Assembly (NCBI GenBank): GCA_963978895.1
Contig: OZ022241.1
Coordinates: 18,734,273-18,798,272 of the forward strand
Direction: 5' to 3'
Length of the DNA stretch: 64,000 bases
From: Erpobdella octoculata
Taxonomy: Eukaryota; Annelida; Clitellata; Hirudinida; Erpobdellidae
Shown piece by piece: positions 11,881 through 21,697 of this stretch. The notes beneath the pieces were generated by a model. That model searched no databases. It was not told the DNA's origin and saw nothing but the letters and a program-made list of their open reading frames with translations. The position numbers and the translations under genes are program-made. Numbering within the stretch: position 1 is the stretch's first letter; the number at the start of each line of letters is the position of its first letter.

Positions 11881-11989
11881 GTCGTTTAAATTCAATTCCA
11901 TTTCAGGATGGAACGTGCAATGTCGGGAAATAAATTTAGAAAAAAATTATGTGCCATGATTTGCAGCTTCACAAAATCAAAAATGGAGT

Positions 11990-12095
11990 TAAAATAAAAA
12001 AAAGATAAAAGAGAGAGAGAGAGGGAGGGAGAAAGGGAATGGGATAGGGAGTGAAACCGCGGGAAAATATGAATAAGGAAGGAAGGAAGGAAGAC
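11990..12095. repeat. Purine-rich low-complexity tract
   Basis: (GA)n, GGGAGGGAGAAAGGGA and (GGAA)n patches. Confidence 0.8.
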
Positions 12096-12410
12096 GAAAT
12101 TCTGGCGCATGAAAAAGTTTAAAGTAAAAACTTTCAAGTGCGTTTTGTAAAAAGAGCATCTCTTGTTTGTTTGGCATGGGAAGATGGACAGGAGAAGAAA
12201 GGAGGAGATTCCGTTGATTTGTTGAGCTGAGCGGAAGTAGTGCTCCAAAAAACTTTTTATTTTTAAAAGGTTTATTTAAAATAATTATATTTCATTTTTA
12301 TAAGCGGCTTGAAATTTCTGTAGTTCTTTTCCTGTCTCTGTGTAGGTTCACTTTTAGGTGCAGTCTATAAATACAGGTCATCAAATATATAACAATAGCG
12401 ATGAGAAATG

Positions 12411-12718
12411 CATACATACATACATACATACATACATACATACATACATACATACATACATACATACATACATACATACATACATACATACATACATACA
12501 TACATACATACATACATACATACATACATACATACATACATACATACATACATACATACATACATACATACATACATACATACATACATACATACATACA
12601 TACATACATACATACATACATACATACATACATACATACATACATACATACATACATACATACATACATACATACATACATACATACATACATACATACA
12701 TACATACATACATACATA

Positions 12719-12720
<2 letters not shown>
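12411..12720. repeat. (CATA)n microsatellite
   Basis: About 77 perfect CATA units, directly followed by 30 T (the poly-A tail of the minus-strand SINE-like element). Confidence 0.98.
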
Positions 12721-12750
<30 letters not shown>

Positions 12751-12916
12751 CTTATTATAGTTTATAGTCCTTTACACCAAGTGTTTTAAGACTGAATTGG
12801 CTGTATGTAGGAAGCACATAAGTACTTCCCGTCGTGGATCAAAGTTTGATCCTTTTAACTGTCCCTCCTCCTTTATCCAGGCTTGGGACTGGCTCGCAAT
12901 TAGCGAGGCGGAGTTG
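12721..12916 (-). mobile_element. SINE-like retroposon, copy 1, inside (CATA)n
   Basis: Minus-strand element of about 166 bp plus a 30-base poly-A tail (T run 12721-12750). It starts with CAACTCCGCCTCGCTAATTG, then CAGTCCCAAGCCTGG, AAAGGAGGAGGGACAG, a small palindrome GGATCAAACTTTGATCC, and ends ...CTATAATAAG-A(30). A second copy at 16413-16573 starts at the same 5' point, which suggests a defined short retroposon rather than random LINE truncation. CATA units lie on both sides, so it seems to have inserted into the microsatellite. The CCCAAGCCTGGATAAAGGAG words resemble a 3'-end module of RTE-type LINEs; pol III boxes are not convincing. Confidence 0.7.
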
Positions 12917-12964
12917 ACATACATACATACATACATACATACATACATACATACATACATACAT
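12917..12964. repeat. (CATA)n microsatellite, short
   Basis: Twelve units, same orientation as 12411-12720. Followed by TTACCA and then the reverse-oriented (ATGT)n. Confidence 0.97.
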
Positions 12965-12968
12965 TACC

Positions 12969-12970
<2 letters not shown>

Positions 12971-12999
<29 letters not shown>

Positions 13000-13210
13000 T
13001 GTATGTATGTATGTATGTATGTATGTATGTATGTATGTATGTATGTATGTATGTATGTATGTATGTATGTACGTACGTATGTATGTATGTATGTATGTAT
13101 GTATGTATGTATGTATGTATGTATGTATGTATGTATGTATGTATGTATGTATGTATGTATGTATGTATGTATGTATGTATGTATGTATGTATGTATGTAT
13201 GTATGTATGT
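12971..13210. repeat. (ATGT)n microsatellite
   Basis: About 60 units with one ACGTACGT interruption near 13071. It is the left flank of the RLE retroelement; the same repeat in the same orientation resumes at 14281. Confidence 0.98.
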
Positions 13211-14280
13211 GTTATAACTCTTTGCGAGCTTTCGTCGCCGAAGGTCTTCAGAAGAAGAACCTCTCATTTTTAGCGTTTCGGCCCTTTAACTTCTTGACGC
13301 TTTTAAGAGAGGTGGGCCCACGTCCGTTGATCAGGCGGACGCCCTTCGGCGAGAAAAATTTCCAAATTTCTAACTTGAAACACGAAAATTCAAAGTTCAG
13401 CAGAAAACGGTTCGAAACAAAACTTGAAATCGCCGGAACGATTATCGCTCAATGTAAACAAGGCTAAACCATTTCGTGTGCATCATGTAGCGCTTTCTTT
13501 TTCCTATTAGCGAAAATCCAAAAAGATGCAGCTTCAGCTGTCTGGGAGATCTCCTTGATGGCTCGAGTTTTTTCTCGGTTTGAAAAACCAAGAGCTTTCA
13601 GCAGTTTTAACATTGAGCTGCTAACCAACCCTCGAACGCCAACCTCGACTGCAAAAATTTCAGTCCTGAACCCTTTAGCATTCAAATCACATGCTAAATC
13701 CCTATATCTCTCCTCTTTGAAAATATTGCTAGATTCCATGTTACTTTCCCATGGCACAGAGAGTTCGATCAGGAGCATTGTCTTGGCCAAGTCAGAATAT
13801 ATAATTATATCCGGCTTTAAACCGCTAGATCTCACAGCTTCTGGAAATTTTCTTTCGCCATCCAAATCAGCCGAAACCGACCAATCGTCGGCAGCACCCA
13901 TCACACATTCAAAGTCTCTAGTAGATCTGAACCTGTGGAACTTCAGATTGCCTTCTCTCAAAAAGTAGATTTTCCTTTTCTGCTGTATTCCTCTTGTTTT
14001 TGCTTTCTTACACGCTTCTTTGACGAAGTCAAGCAATTTTCGGAGTACTTGGTTATGGCGCCAAGTGTACCTCCCGTGTGAAAGTGAAAACGAACAACAG
14101 GAAAGAATGTGAATGAGAGTCTCCGATTGCCCACATAACATGCACGAATCCTCGTCTTTCAACTTCCATCTTCGAAGATTGCTGGATGACGGCAGTTGAT
14201 CATAAACAGATCTAATCAAAAAAGACAAACGTAGTGGTGTGTATTGCCAAATGTCTTTCCAAGAAAGCGAACGCTGAACA
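13211..14280 (-). mobile_element. RLE-type non-LTR retrotransposon, 3' part, inserted in (GTAT)n
   Basis: Continuous minus-strand coding frame from the microsatellite border (about 14280) to the stop at 13464, about 270 codons. In order: SLSWKDIWQYTPLRLSFLIR; the CCHC finger CMLCGQSETLIHILSCC (C-x2-C-x7-H-x4-C) followed by YTWRHNQVL; then the restriction-like endonuclease with GLKPDIIIYSDLAKTMLLIE and LSVPWE (PD..E core), YRDLACDLNAKGF, VEVGVRGLVSSSM and AEAASFWIFANR. This is the C-terminal half of an R2/R4/NeSL-like ORF; the reverse transcriptase is lost by 5' truncation. The 3' UTR (13211-13463) abuts (ATGT)n directly with no poly-A. No stops interrupt the fragment, so insertion is fairly recent. 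The longer frame through the microsatellite is an artefact. Confidence 0.85.
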
Positions 14281-14455
14281 GTATGTATGTATGTATGTAT
14301 GTATGTATGTATGTATGTATGTATGTATGTATGTATGTATGTATGTATGTATGTATGTATGTATGTATGTATGTATGTATGTATGTATGTATGTATGTAT
14401 GTATGTATGTATGTATGTATGTATGTATGTATGTATGTATGTATGTATGTATGTA

Positions 14456-14490
<35 letters not shown>
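14281..14490. repeat. (GTAT)n microsatellite
   Basis: About 52 units with a TATATATA interruption near 14456. Right flank of the RLE element. Confidence 0.98.
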
Positions 14491-14491
<1 letters not shown>

Positions 14492-15435
14492 CTGAAATAA
14501 TAAATGTAAAGAAATTGTCTGCGACTACGACGGCCTGAAGATGTTGAGAGCTTGACTTTACGAGGCCACCAGCTGCTCCACCAACTGCATCATTGCGCGC
14601 ATGTCCGACAATAAAATAGGAACTTGAACTTATCTTAAGATAAAACAATGAATTGTAGTTTTAAAAGCCGGATCTTATTGAATACATGTCCAAAAAATTT
14701 AAAAAAAAACAAATATTGGTTGAATAAAAATGTGTGCATCGTCACACGACAGTCAAACAAAAAATATTTCTCAGGTTCAAATCAAGAGAACTACATTCAA
14801 AAGTATTCATATTCGACTGGGAAAATTTATGTAAATAATATTTAAATGATACAGTTTTTCCTCACTAGATGCTCATGTGCGGTGTTCTATCCAGACGCCT
14901 TAGAGGGAAACTTTCTCTTTCCAAAATTTTCAAATTCTACCGAAAAAAATTTTAACATTTTTTCAAACCAATTTTGTGAAAAAGGTTGTTTTTGAATACC
15001 TTTCCGGCCATCAGCTATTTTGGTAAAATAAAATGAATAAGATTTTGGAGAACGTTTGGAAAAAGTACCAATGATTACTCCCCCCTACCCCAGGGTCATC
15101 GGCTATTTTTTAAGCAAACGTTTTAGCCTTTAGTAGGAAAAATATTTGTAATGTTTGGGTGTTTAAAACTCTTTAACCTACCCCACCCCAAAGTTTTGTA
15201 AAAAAATTTTCCCCCCTCTATTTTTTGAAATGACACCCCTGGCTCCTGCGCCCCTAATTTTCAATTTTTCCCTCAAAGTCAATTGTTCTGGATGAAGCAC
15301 TGCTCATGCGGTTTCAAAACATAGAATTTTTTGACATGCTAGTTCACAAGTATATTTAAGTATTATATTTCACAACTGATTTAAGTGATATACTTCACCG
15401 AATGATCTTGAAAATGACTGAAAAAATAAAGTTAA
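14491..15435. other. No recognisable gene
   Basis: AT-rich sequence with several C runs (CCCCCCTACCCC-like near 15080 and 15180). It may be old repeat DNA; no motif could be assigned. Confidence 0.5.
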
Positions 15436-15436
15436 A

Positions 15437-15915
15437 CACACGGTCGAACCCACCTATCTCGACCTCGGTTAACTCGCCATCCCTCGTCCATATTGTTTCG
15501 AAGCAAAAGAACTCGTTGAAGTGACGGGAAAATCAAGCCTCGCAGATGATATCATGGAAGAGGCACAATAGTTAGTAATCGCTGTCCAGGAATTCCGAAG
15601 TTACTTAGACATCGATGGCGAATGAAGTCAAATCATTGTAGAAAGTGTTCAGTCAGCACAGGCCTACTCATCTGCATGCGGATATGACAAAGAACATGCG
15701 GATGAAGATTTGAAGCCAATCCCAACAGATGATGAATTGGTAGAAATGCTAATGAAAATTCGATGGTATGGTTCAATTGTAGGAGATGGAACAGTTTTAG
15801 GCGGCATAAATGATATTAAAGCATTTTCTAAAGGTAAAAAGTATCTTACAATGCATTTTAGACATCGCAGAGAAACCTCCAAATACATGGGAAGGTACAT
15901 TCTCATTTATTAGAG
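15437..15915 (+). pseudogene. Probable Tigger/pogo-like deletion derivative
   Basis: 15440-15485 reads CACGGTCGAACCCACCTATC then TCGACCTCGGTTAACTCG, resembling Tigger-type terminal repeats (CAGTCGAACCTC.. with TTAACTCGA words). Downstream, fragments AVQEFRSYLDIDGE (about 15580-15625) and DEDLKPIPTDDELVEMLMKI (about 15700-15760) look like the acidic C-terminal part of such transposases. The catalytic domain is absent. The assignment rests on the terminus and the acidic tail only. Confidence 0.4.
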
Positions 15916-16402
15916 CACATAAATAAGAATTTACTTTGACGGACATAAAGAAATTTCAAGCAAATGTTATTATATTGCTGTCGTATTGGTCCTGTTTTAT
16001 TTAGTTGCAGTCTTGCAGTCTCCCTATTTGACAAAATTTGGTGCAGTGCTCCTCAATAATAAGCATAGAGTTATGCAACGATGGGTCCAGCTATCCAGTG
16101 CAGTCCAAGTTTTTTCACATTCTGGAAAATCGTTTGCCCCTCAGGAAAACTGTTGAATAAAGCTTTTGTAAATGATTACGCAATTAAAATGCAAATTTTA
16201 GCAACTCAGCAACCTTTTTCCTAAATGTGTAGTAAAATGTTATAAAAAATAGTGCTCATCCAATATTGTAAAAGTTTGTTTACTTTTGGGAAAATGTACG
16301 GAAAATGGTAATACTCCCACCCCGGTCTGTGAATTTTTGGTAGAAAAGTTGCTTTGCGTTTAGCCTCTATGCTCCTATGGGAGAATGGGAACTCTACGCT
16401 TA
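15916..16402. other. No recognisable feature
   Basis: AT-rich; nothing supported. Confidence 0.5.
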
Positions 16403-16583
16403 TACTGATTTCTTTTTATTATAATAGTTTATAGTCCTTTACACCAGATGTTTAAGACTGAAATAGCTGTATGTAGGAAGTACCTAAGTAATTCTTGTCG
16501 TGGATCATAATTTGATCCTTTTAACTTTTCCCTCCTCCTTTCTCCAGGCTTGGGACTAGCAAGGCGGAGTTTTTACTGATTTC
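16403..16583 (-). mobile_element. SINE-like retroposon, copy 2, with 10-bp target-site duplication
   Basis: Minus-strand copy of the element at 12721-12916, body 16413-16573. It shares ACTCCGCCT(T/C)GCTA at the 5' end, AGTCCCAAGCCTGG, AAGGAGGAGGGA and CTATAAACTATTATAATAAA at the 3' end. It lacks about 11 bases near its 5' end (ATTGCGAGCCA of copy 1). TACTGATTTC is found directly before (16403-16412) and after (16574-16583), a perfect 10-bp duplication, which shows target-primed insertion. Confidence 0.8.
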
Positions 16584-17603
16584 AACTGTTTGCAATTTTA
16601 GCAGCGTTGTTCTTGTTGCAGCGCATCTCTTGCTTGTGAACATTTTCTCAACCAAAAGTTACAAACCATTTTAAAGCTTGTGTTCTAGTGCCTTTGTCAA
16701 TCGAATCGAGTTGCAGATAATTTGCAGGTTCTTTGTTACAATTTTAAAATTTAAAAATCATGGTTTTTATATTTCAATTGAAGTGGCATGCAGGGCATTT
16801 TAATTCAAATGGTTTTTTATGGCTTTTCATTCAAACTCACAATGCAAATATCCTCATTGAATTGAAATTATTTATAAAAATGTACAATGATAATACATGA
16901 TGGTTAGAAAGCCTGAATTTGGCCTTGTTATGCAATTCAATTTTTTTTCGTTTTTAAACTATTTTTATGCACGACACTAGTAAACAAGTGAGCAGTTACA
17001 AATCAGAGCTGCAAAGCTTAATATGTAAGCTGGTGCTTGAGAGAGCCTTTCCTTTAAAAGCTGGTAGATCAGACTCCAAAGAAGTTTAATACAACTAATA
17101 ATCTAATCTGAAGTAGCTAGTTTCGAGAAAATTTGTACAGCATTTCTTAGCAAACATCATTCAAAAAATTGTTATAAATTAATATATTTCCCCGATGATT
17201 TTTTTCAAAACAAATTAACAAGACGGTAAGTGGTTAGAATATCGATTATCTAGTTGGAAATTTTGTTTTTAATATTTACTCCAGGCTGTACAGAAGTAAA
17301 ATTAGCGGCGACAAATGTGTTTTTTATAGTTTTTTTTTTTTAAATAGACACGCGATCTAAGCAGAGTAAATGCGACGATGTTGTGTTAAGTGCACGATTG
17401 AGCCACCTACATGCGCCGAACAATAAGAAGTATTACACAACGCAGCGGTCCAAGGCGCCAATGTAAACTCGATGTCAGCGTGAGGTCTGTCGCGATCGCT
17501 AGGTGGCCTCCTCTTTCAACAACCAGGTGACGCTCTGTGCTGATCAGCTCACGTTCTGCTTTCTGCTAATGGCGAGGGCAAGTAAGTTGTCCCCTCTATC
17601 GAC
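16584..17603. other. AT-rich DNA, then GC-richer unique sequence
   Basis: 16584-17340 is AT-rich with no motif. 17380-17640 is richer in G+C and CpG and ends in the X-box-like palindrome. No coding signal. Confidence 0.5.
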
Positions 17604-17617
17604 GTCACCATGGTAAC
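17604..17617 (+). promoter_or_regulatory. X-box-like (RFX) palindrome
   Basis: GTCACCATGGTAAC fits the RFX consensus GTNRCC-N0-3-RGYAAC. It lies in the GC-richer patch 17380-17640, 5 kb upstream of the MEIS start codon. Function is not shown. Confidence 0.4.
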
Positions 17618-17972
17618 GTATGTGATGGAAGTCTTCTTGATTTTAAAGCTGGATGTCACTAAGAAGCAATCTGGTTCGAATCAGCAGATGGAACAGTTGT
17701 GTTATTCGTGCGTCATTTTATACACCCGTGTTTGCCTCATCTGTTTATAGAATTTTTCTTAATGATTTATTTTCAATAATTGAGTTTAGAAACTTATCAT
17801 GGAAAAGTGGAATCATTGTTATCTGTGATTACGTGAACATCAATAGACCGAAAAGTGTACAGAAATTGTCCTCATTTTTATTACTTTCAATAAATTGTAA
17901 AACCATTCCAGAAGAGACGGAATACGATTGTCAATATCGTAGCCTTGGTGTCAGAATTGGGATTTGAAAGGA

Positions 17973-18275
17973 ATGGGTTTGCAGTTACTTGAAGAACTTT
18001 CCATTGCTGATTTGAAGCAGAAGCTAAGAAAACGGGGGCTGAACGCTAAGTGGGTAAAGCCCGAGCTCGTGGACCGCTTTCGGACGTCATTGGAGGACAA
18101 TGGGTTTGACCCAGAAGAATACGAGTTTGATACAAATGAGGAGTTGACAAACTTGATACGAAAAATAACGAAAAAAAGCAGTACAGGAGAGACTGGAAAA
18201 GGAGAACAAATCAGCTATGAACATGTCTTATTGTCTTGTGCGAAAGACCACCTTCATTGTCGAGGAACATGTTGA
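17973..18275 (+). CDS. SAP-domain ORF, probably from a transposon gag-like protein
   Basis: ATG at 17973 opens a frame of 100 codons ending at 18275. Residues 6-45 form a SAP motif: LSIADLKQKLRKRGLNAKW, then VKPELVDRFRTSLEDNGFD and PEEYEFD. SAP motifs are about 35-residue helix-turn-helix DNA-binding units. This version, with the trailing DPEEYEF, recurs at the N-terminus of gag-like proteins of invertebrate retroelements (from family knowledge, not from a search). No following zinc knuckle or protease was found, so it is a fragment or a first exon. The frame is undamaged. A host SAP protein cannot be excluded. Confidence 0.5.
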   Translation: MGLQLLEELSIADLKQKLRKRGLNAKWVKPELVDRFRTSLEDNGFDPEEYEFDTNEELTNLIRKITKKSSTGETGKGEQISYEHVLLSCAKDHLHCRGTC

Positions 18276-18886
18276 CCATAAAACGTGCATTCACTCTCGC
18301 TACGTTGCTGGTTAAGAAATGATGACAATAAAAGTGATTGTGAATAAAAGCTAAATTCAGTTAAGATTTCAAATTGATTTTTAAATTTACAATATGAAAT
18401 TTTTTTCAAAAATTGAACATAATGCATATTTATGTGATTAATCATGATTAATTTTTGCGAACAATGGATTAATCGCTTGCGAATTAAAAATTTTAATCGA
18501 TTCACAGCTCTAATAAAAACGTTTACACCGATACATACACACATATACGCCCTTTGTATTTTGTAGATAATGCAGTGATTATTACGTTAACGCGACCCGT
18601 GTACCAAATACATTTTAAACTGGTCGTGATAAAGACACAGATTATACTGATGAAATCCAAATCTTGTTTTGTTATGTATTTTAATATACAATTAATTTCA
18701 CTTTTGCATATTAATACAATTTAAAATATTTTTAATAAAAAAAAACTATTTTGGCTCGACCCGACTTTTCATAGGAGGGTACGAAATTACAGACACGACA
18801 TTACTCGTGGACATCTCTGATATACTAATGTCATTATATGCATACATAAATGTCATTCTATCTACGAACATTGGACATATCAGTCA
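18276..18886. other. AT-rich DNA with hAT-like ends
   Basis: 18470-18515 reads ATTAATCGCTTGCGAATTAA and ATCGATTCACAGCTCTA, in reverse complement TAGAGCTGTGAATCGAT, a hAT-type terminus. 18805-18825 has GTGGACATCTCTGA, another possible terminus. No coding sequence. Confidence 0.35.
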
Positions 18887-19115
18887 TTGTGTACGTACGA
18901 GCATGTACTGTACGTAATTATGTACGCATGCACATGTAGGTACGTTAATTTGTACGAATGCACGTGTACGTCCTTTTGTACGCATGCACATTTACGTCAT
19001 TTTGTACGCATGTACATGTACGTCATTTGGTACGCATGTATGTTTATGTCATTTTGTACGCATGCACGTGTACGTCATTTTGTACGCACGCACATGTACG
19101 TCATTTTGTAAGGCA
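18887..19115. repeat. 26-bp minisatellite with GTACGCATGCACATGTACGT core
   Basis: About eight imperfect copies of TGTACGCATGCACATGTACG + TCATTT. The unit is itself nearly palindromic. Confidence 0.85.
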
Positions 19116-19194
19116 ATATGTACAGACTTCGTATACAGAAGTCATGATATGTACACCGATGACAAAACATCCCTACGGTAGGAATCCGTACAGG

Positions 19195-19480
19195 ATTGAA
19201 GAATATTGAAGATACATAAGAAAGTGAAAGCCCCAGGGTGAATTCACTTTCCCAATCACCCAGTCGTCCACTCCATTGCCTGAGTTCAACCGGTTGGAAC
19301 GGCACTTTCCACCTCGACGCTGGCACTCATGCGTTACCGATCCACTTATGGCGGTGCCTTTCAAGCGTCCTATCCAATGCTGACTGAACACCTGACGCTT
19401 CTTAATAACACAGCAGCACAGGCACAGGCTAACTTCCACTGGACGTGAGAAACTATAACGGTGTGCGCACTTGAGGAAGA
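19195..19480. other. GC-richer sequence, unassigned
   Basis: Balanced-composition sequence, with a minus-strand open frame (19173-19532) that runs into microsatellite. No family was recognised; a retroelement remnant is possible. Confidence 0.3.
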
Positions 19481-19582
19481 TGGAAGGAAGGAAGGACAGA
19501 CAGATGGACGGTAGAGATGGACGGATAGACAAACTGACGGACAGATGTACGAATAAACGGACGGACAGACATATGGACAGAC

Positions 19583-20070
19583 GGATGGATGGATGGATGG
19601 ATGGATGGATGGATGGATGGATGGATGGATGGATGGATGGATGGATGGATGGATGGATGGATGGATGGATGGATGGATGGATGGATGGATGGATGGATGG
19701 ATGGATGGATGGATGGATGGATGGATGGATGGATGGATGGATGGATGGATGGATGGATGGATGGATGGATGGATGGATGGATGGATGGATGGATGGATGG
19801 ATGGATGGATGGATGGATGGATGGATGGATGGATGGATGGATGGATGGATGGATGGATGGATGGATGGATGGATGGATGGATGGATGGATGGATGGATGG
19901 ATGGATGGATGGACGGACGGACGGACGGACGGACGGACGGACGGACGGACGGACGGACGGACGGACGGACGGACGGACGGACGGACGGACGGACGGACGG
20001 ACGGACGGACGGACGGACGGACGGACGGACGGACGGACGGATGGATGGATGGATGGATGGATGGATGGAT
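19583..20070. repeat. (GGAT)n-(GGAC)n-(GGAT)n compound microsatellite
   Basis: About 82 GGAT units (19583-19911), then about 32 pure GGAC units (19912-20039), then about 8 GGAT units (20040-20070). All borders are abrupt. Confidence 0.97.
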
Positions 20071-20959
20071 TGATCGTCACAGATTTTTCAGGAGAAGTCT
20101 AGAAAAACTCACGCAAACTTTTTTAGACTTATTTGCTTAAGTTATTCACGGCAACTGGCTCCCATTGGCTGTCTGTTGCGAAAAGCATGTCCATATTTAT
20201 CACGTTCATTTACAATGACGTGTGGAAAAAGAAGAATTTGTGTTGAATGAAGGTTGTACAATACACGTGTACTTAAGTGTACTACTGTGTACAGAGTATT
20301 GTTGAAAGGTGTACAGTTGTACAGAATGTTACTATGAGACGTACAAGTTTACATAAAGCTACAAATTTTGTAAGTGTGCAAAATGTCGTTACGAACTGTT
20401 TATGTGTACCAACAGTGTTTTTTGTGAAATGTTCACTAAAGTCACGTTGATGTGCACTGAAGAGTGATTTCGTAAAAGTACAACAACGCATTCATACGTA
20501 CTCAAGTAAAAGTACAACAAAGCATTCATACGTACTCAAGTAAAGACTTTTCCGGTGTAAACTTAATTACATTCGCGTCAAACGCTCGAACGCACAACCT
20601 CGTTTTATAACAAACTGCAAACTTATATTTTATATTGCATACTATGCATACATTCAGTAACTCAGTATTACAGAGGAACCTGCTTTCTTGCTTAAACAAA
20701 TGTTCAATAGAAAATTTCGTCAATATGTAGAGCTATGGATTGTGAATTGTGGTACAAGTTTTATAAATGTTGCATTTAAGATAATAAATGTATTAATATC
20801 TTCATTCTTGCAAGATGATGAAAAGTTGAATAAAACTATCTTCTCTCGTTTTTAAAGTAACAACAGCATCAGATTTAGTCGATGATCTTTATGGTAGCAT
20901 TGAATTGCATGCTTACAGTTCAGGTTTTATAGAATAAAATTTAAACACAGCATAGCATA
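20071..20959. other. Unique-looking sequence rich in GTAC words
   Basis: 20240-20500 repeats TGTAC/GTACA words irregularly. A 33-bp tandem pair lies at about 20476-20541 (AGTACAACAA(C/A)GCATTCATA then CGTACTCAAGTAA). No gene seen. Confidence 0.5.
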
Positions 20960-21250
20960 GTTGTCATATCACAAACACATACACACGTATAAACACATGC
21001 ACAAACACATACACACGTATAAACACATGCACACACACATAAACACATGCACACACACATAAACACATACACACGTATAATCACATGCACGGACACATAA
21101 ACACATACACACGTATAAACACATGCACACACACATATAAACACATACACACGTATAAACACATGCACACACACATATAAACACATGCACACACACACAT
21201 ATAAACACATACACACGTATAAACACATGCACGCAAATACTCACACGCTT
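20960..21250. repeat. CACA-rich minisatellite
   Basis: Imperfect repetition of ACACATACACACGTATAAAC and ACATGCACACACACATAAAC, unit near 38 bp. Confidence 0.9.
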
Positions 21251-21594
21251 ACATGAAGACACTGGCGCTAAACTCAATGAAACAAAACGTAAACAACCAA
21301 ATGGAATGCCGCGACGTTGGAAGAAGAGAAACTGGGAAAATGGAAAAGATCATTGGCGGTGGATGGATGGACGGACGGAAGATACGCAGTAGAATGAATG
21401 AATGCGAAGGAGTGAATGAATGGCTGGAATTTTGGATCGAAACAGATGAAGACAGCAAAAAAAGAAGAATACAGAGTAAAACTATGGAGCGAAAGAAAGA
21501 AAGAGAAATGAAAGAATGAAGGCGAAGGGAACGAACCCGGTCAATAACTCAGCCGACCAGATCAACTTTTGCCAGACCGTGCGAGGCCGGCTCA

Positions 21595-21618
21595 TTTGAT
21601 TGACACCTGTCAATCAAA
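21595..21618. promoter_or_regulatory. Palindromic PBX-MEIS composite site
   Basis: Arms TTTGATTGACA (21595-21605) and TGTCAATCAAA (21608-21618) are perfect reverse complements separated by CC. The minus strand (21616 to 21607) reads TGATTGACAG, the exact PBX-MEIS/PREP heterodimer consensus; the plus strand reads TGATTGACAC. It lies about 1.06 kb upstream of the MEIS start codon. Confidence 0.65.
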
Positions 21619-21687
21619 ACTGCCGACAGAAGAAGATGAATCGACTGCCGGGCGTGGCTTGCAGCAAGAGGCGTGGTCTGCGGTCGA

Positions 21688-21697
21688 TGACTGACAG
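21688..21697 (+). promoter_or_regulatory. Second PBX-MEIS-like site
   Basis: TGACTGACAG, one mismatch from TGATTGACAG, with the full MEIS half-site TGACAG. 72 bp downstream of the palindrome. Confidence 0.5.

Noticed and set aside
12298..12960. Long frames of MYVC and HTYI repeats in CATA/GTAT arrays (also 13-14 kb, 39.6 kb, 43.3 kb)
   Set aside because: A tetranucleotide repeat without stop codons is open in every frame; no composition or motif suggests coding.
13464..14648. 394-residue minus-strand frame as one protein
   Set aside because: Only the part before 14280 is retroelement; the N-terminal part is translated microsatellite and flank.
14648..14845. Short frames in AT-rich DNA such as this one
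   Set aside because: Length and composition are those expected by chance.
17653..17967. 104-residue frame before the SAP ORF
   Set aside because: No motif, no similarity recognised, and AT-rich composition like the flanking non-coding DNA.
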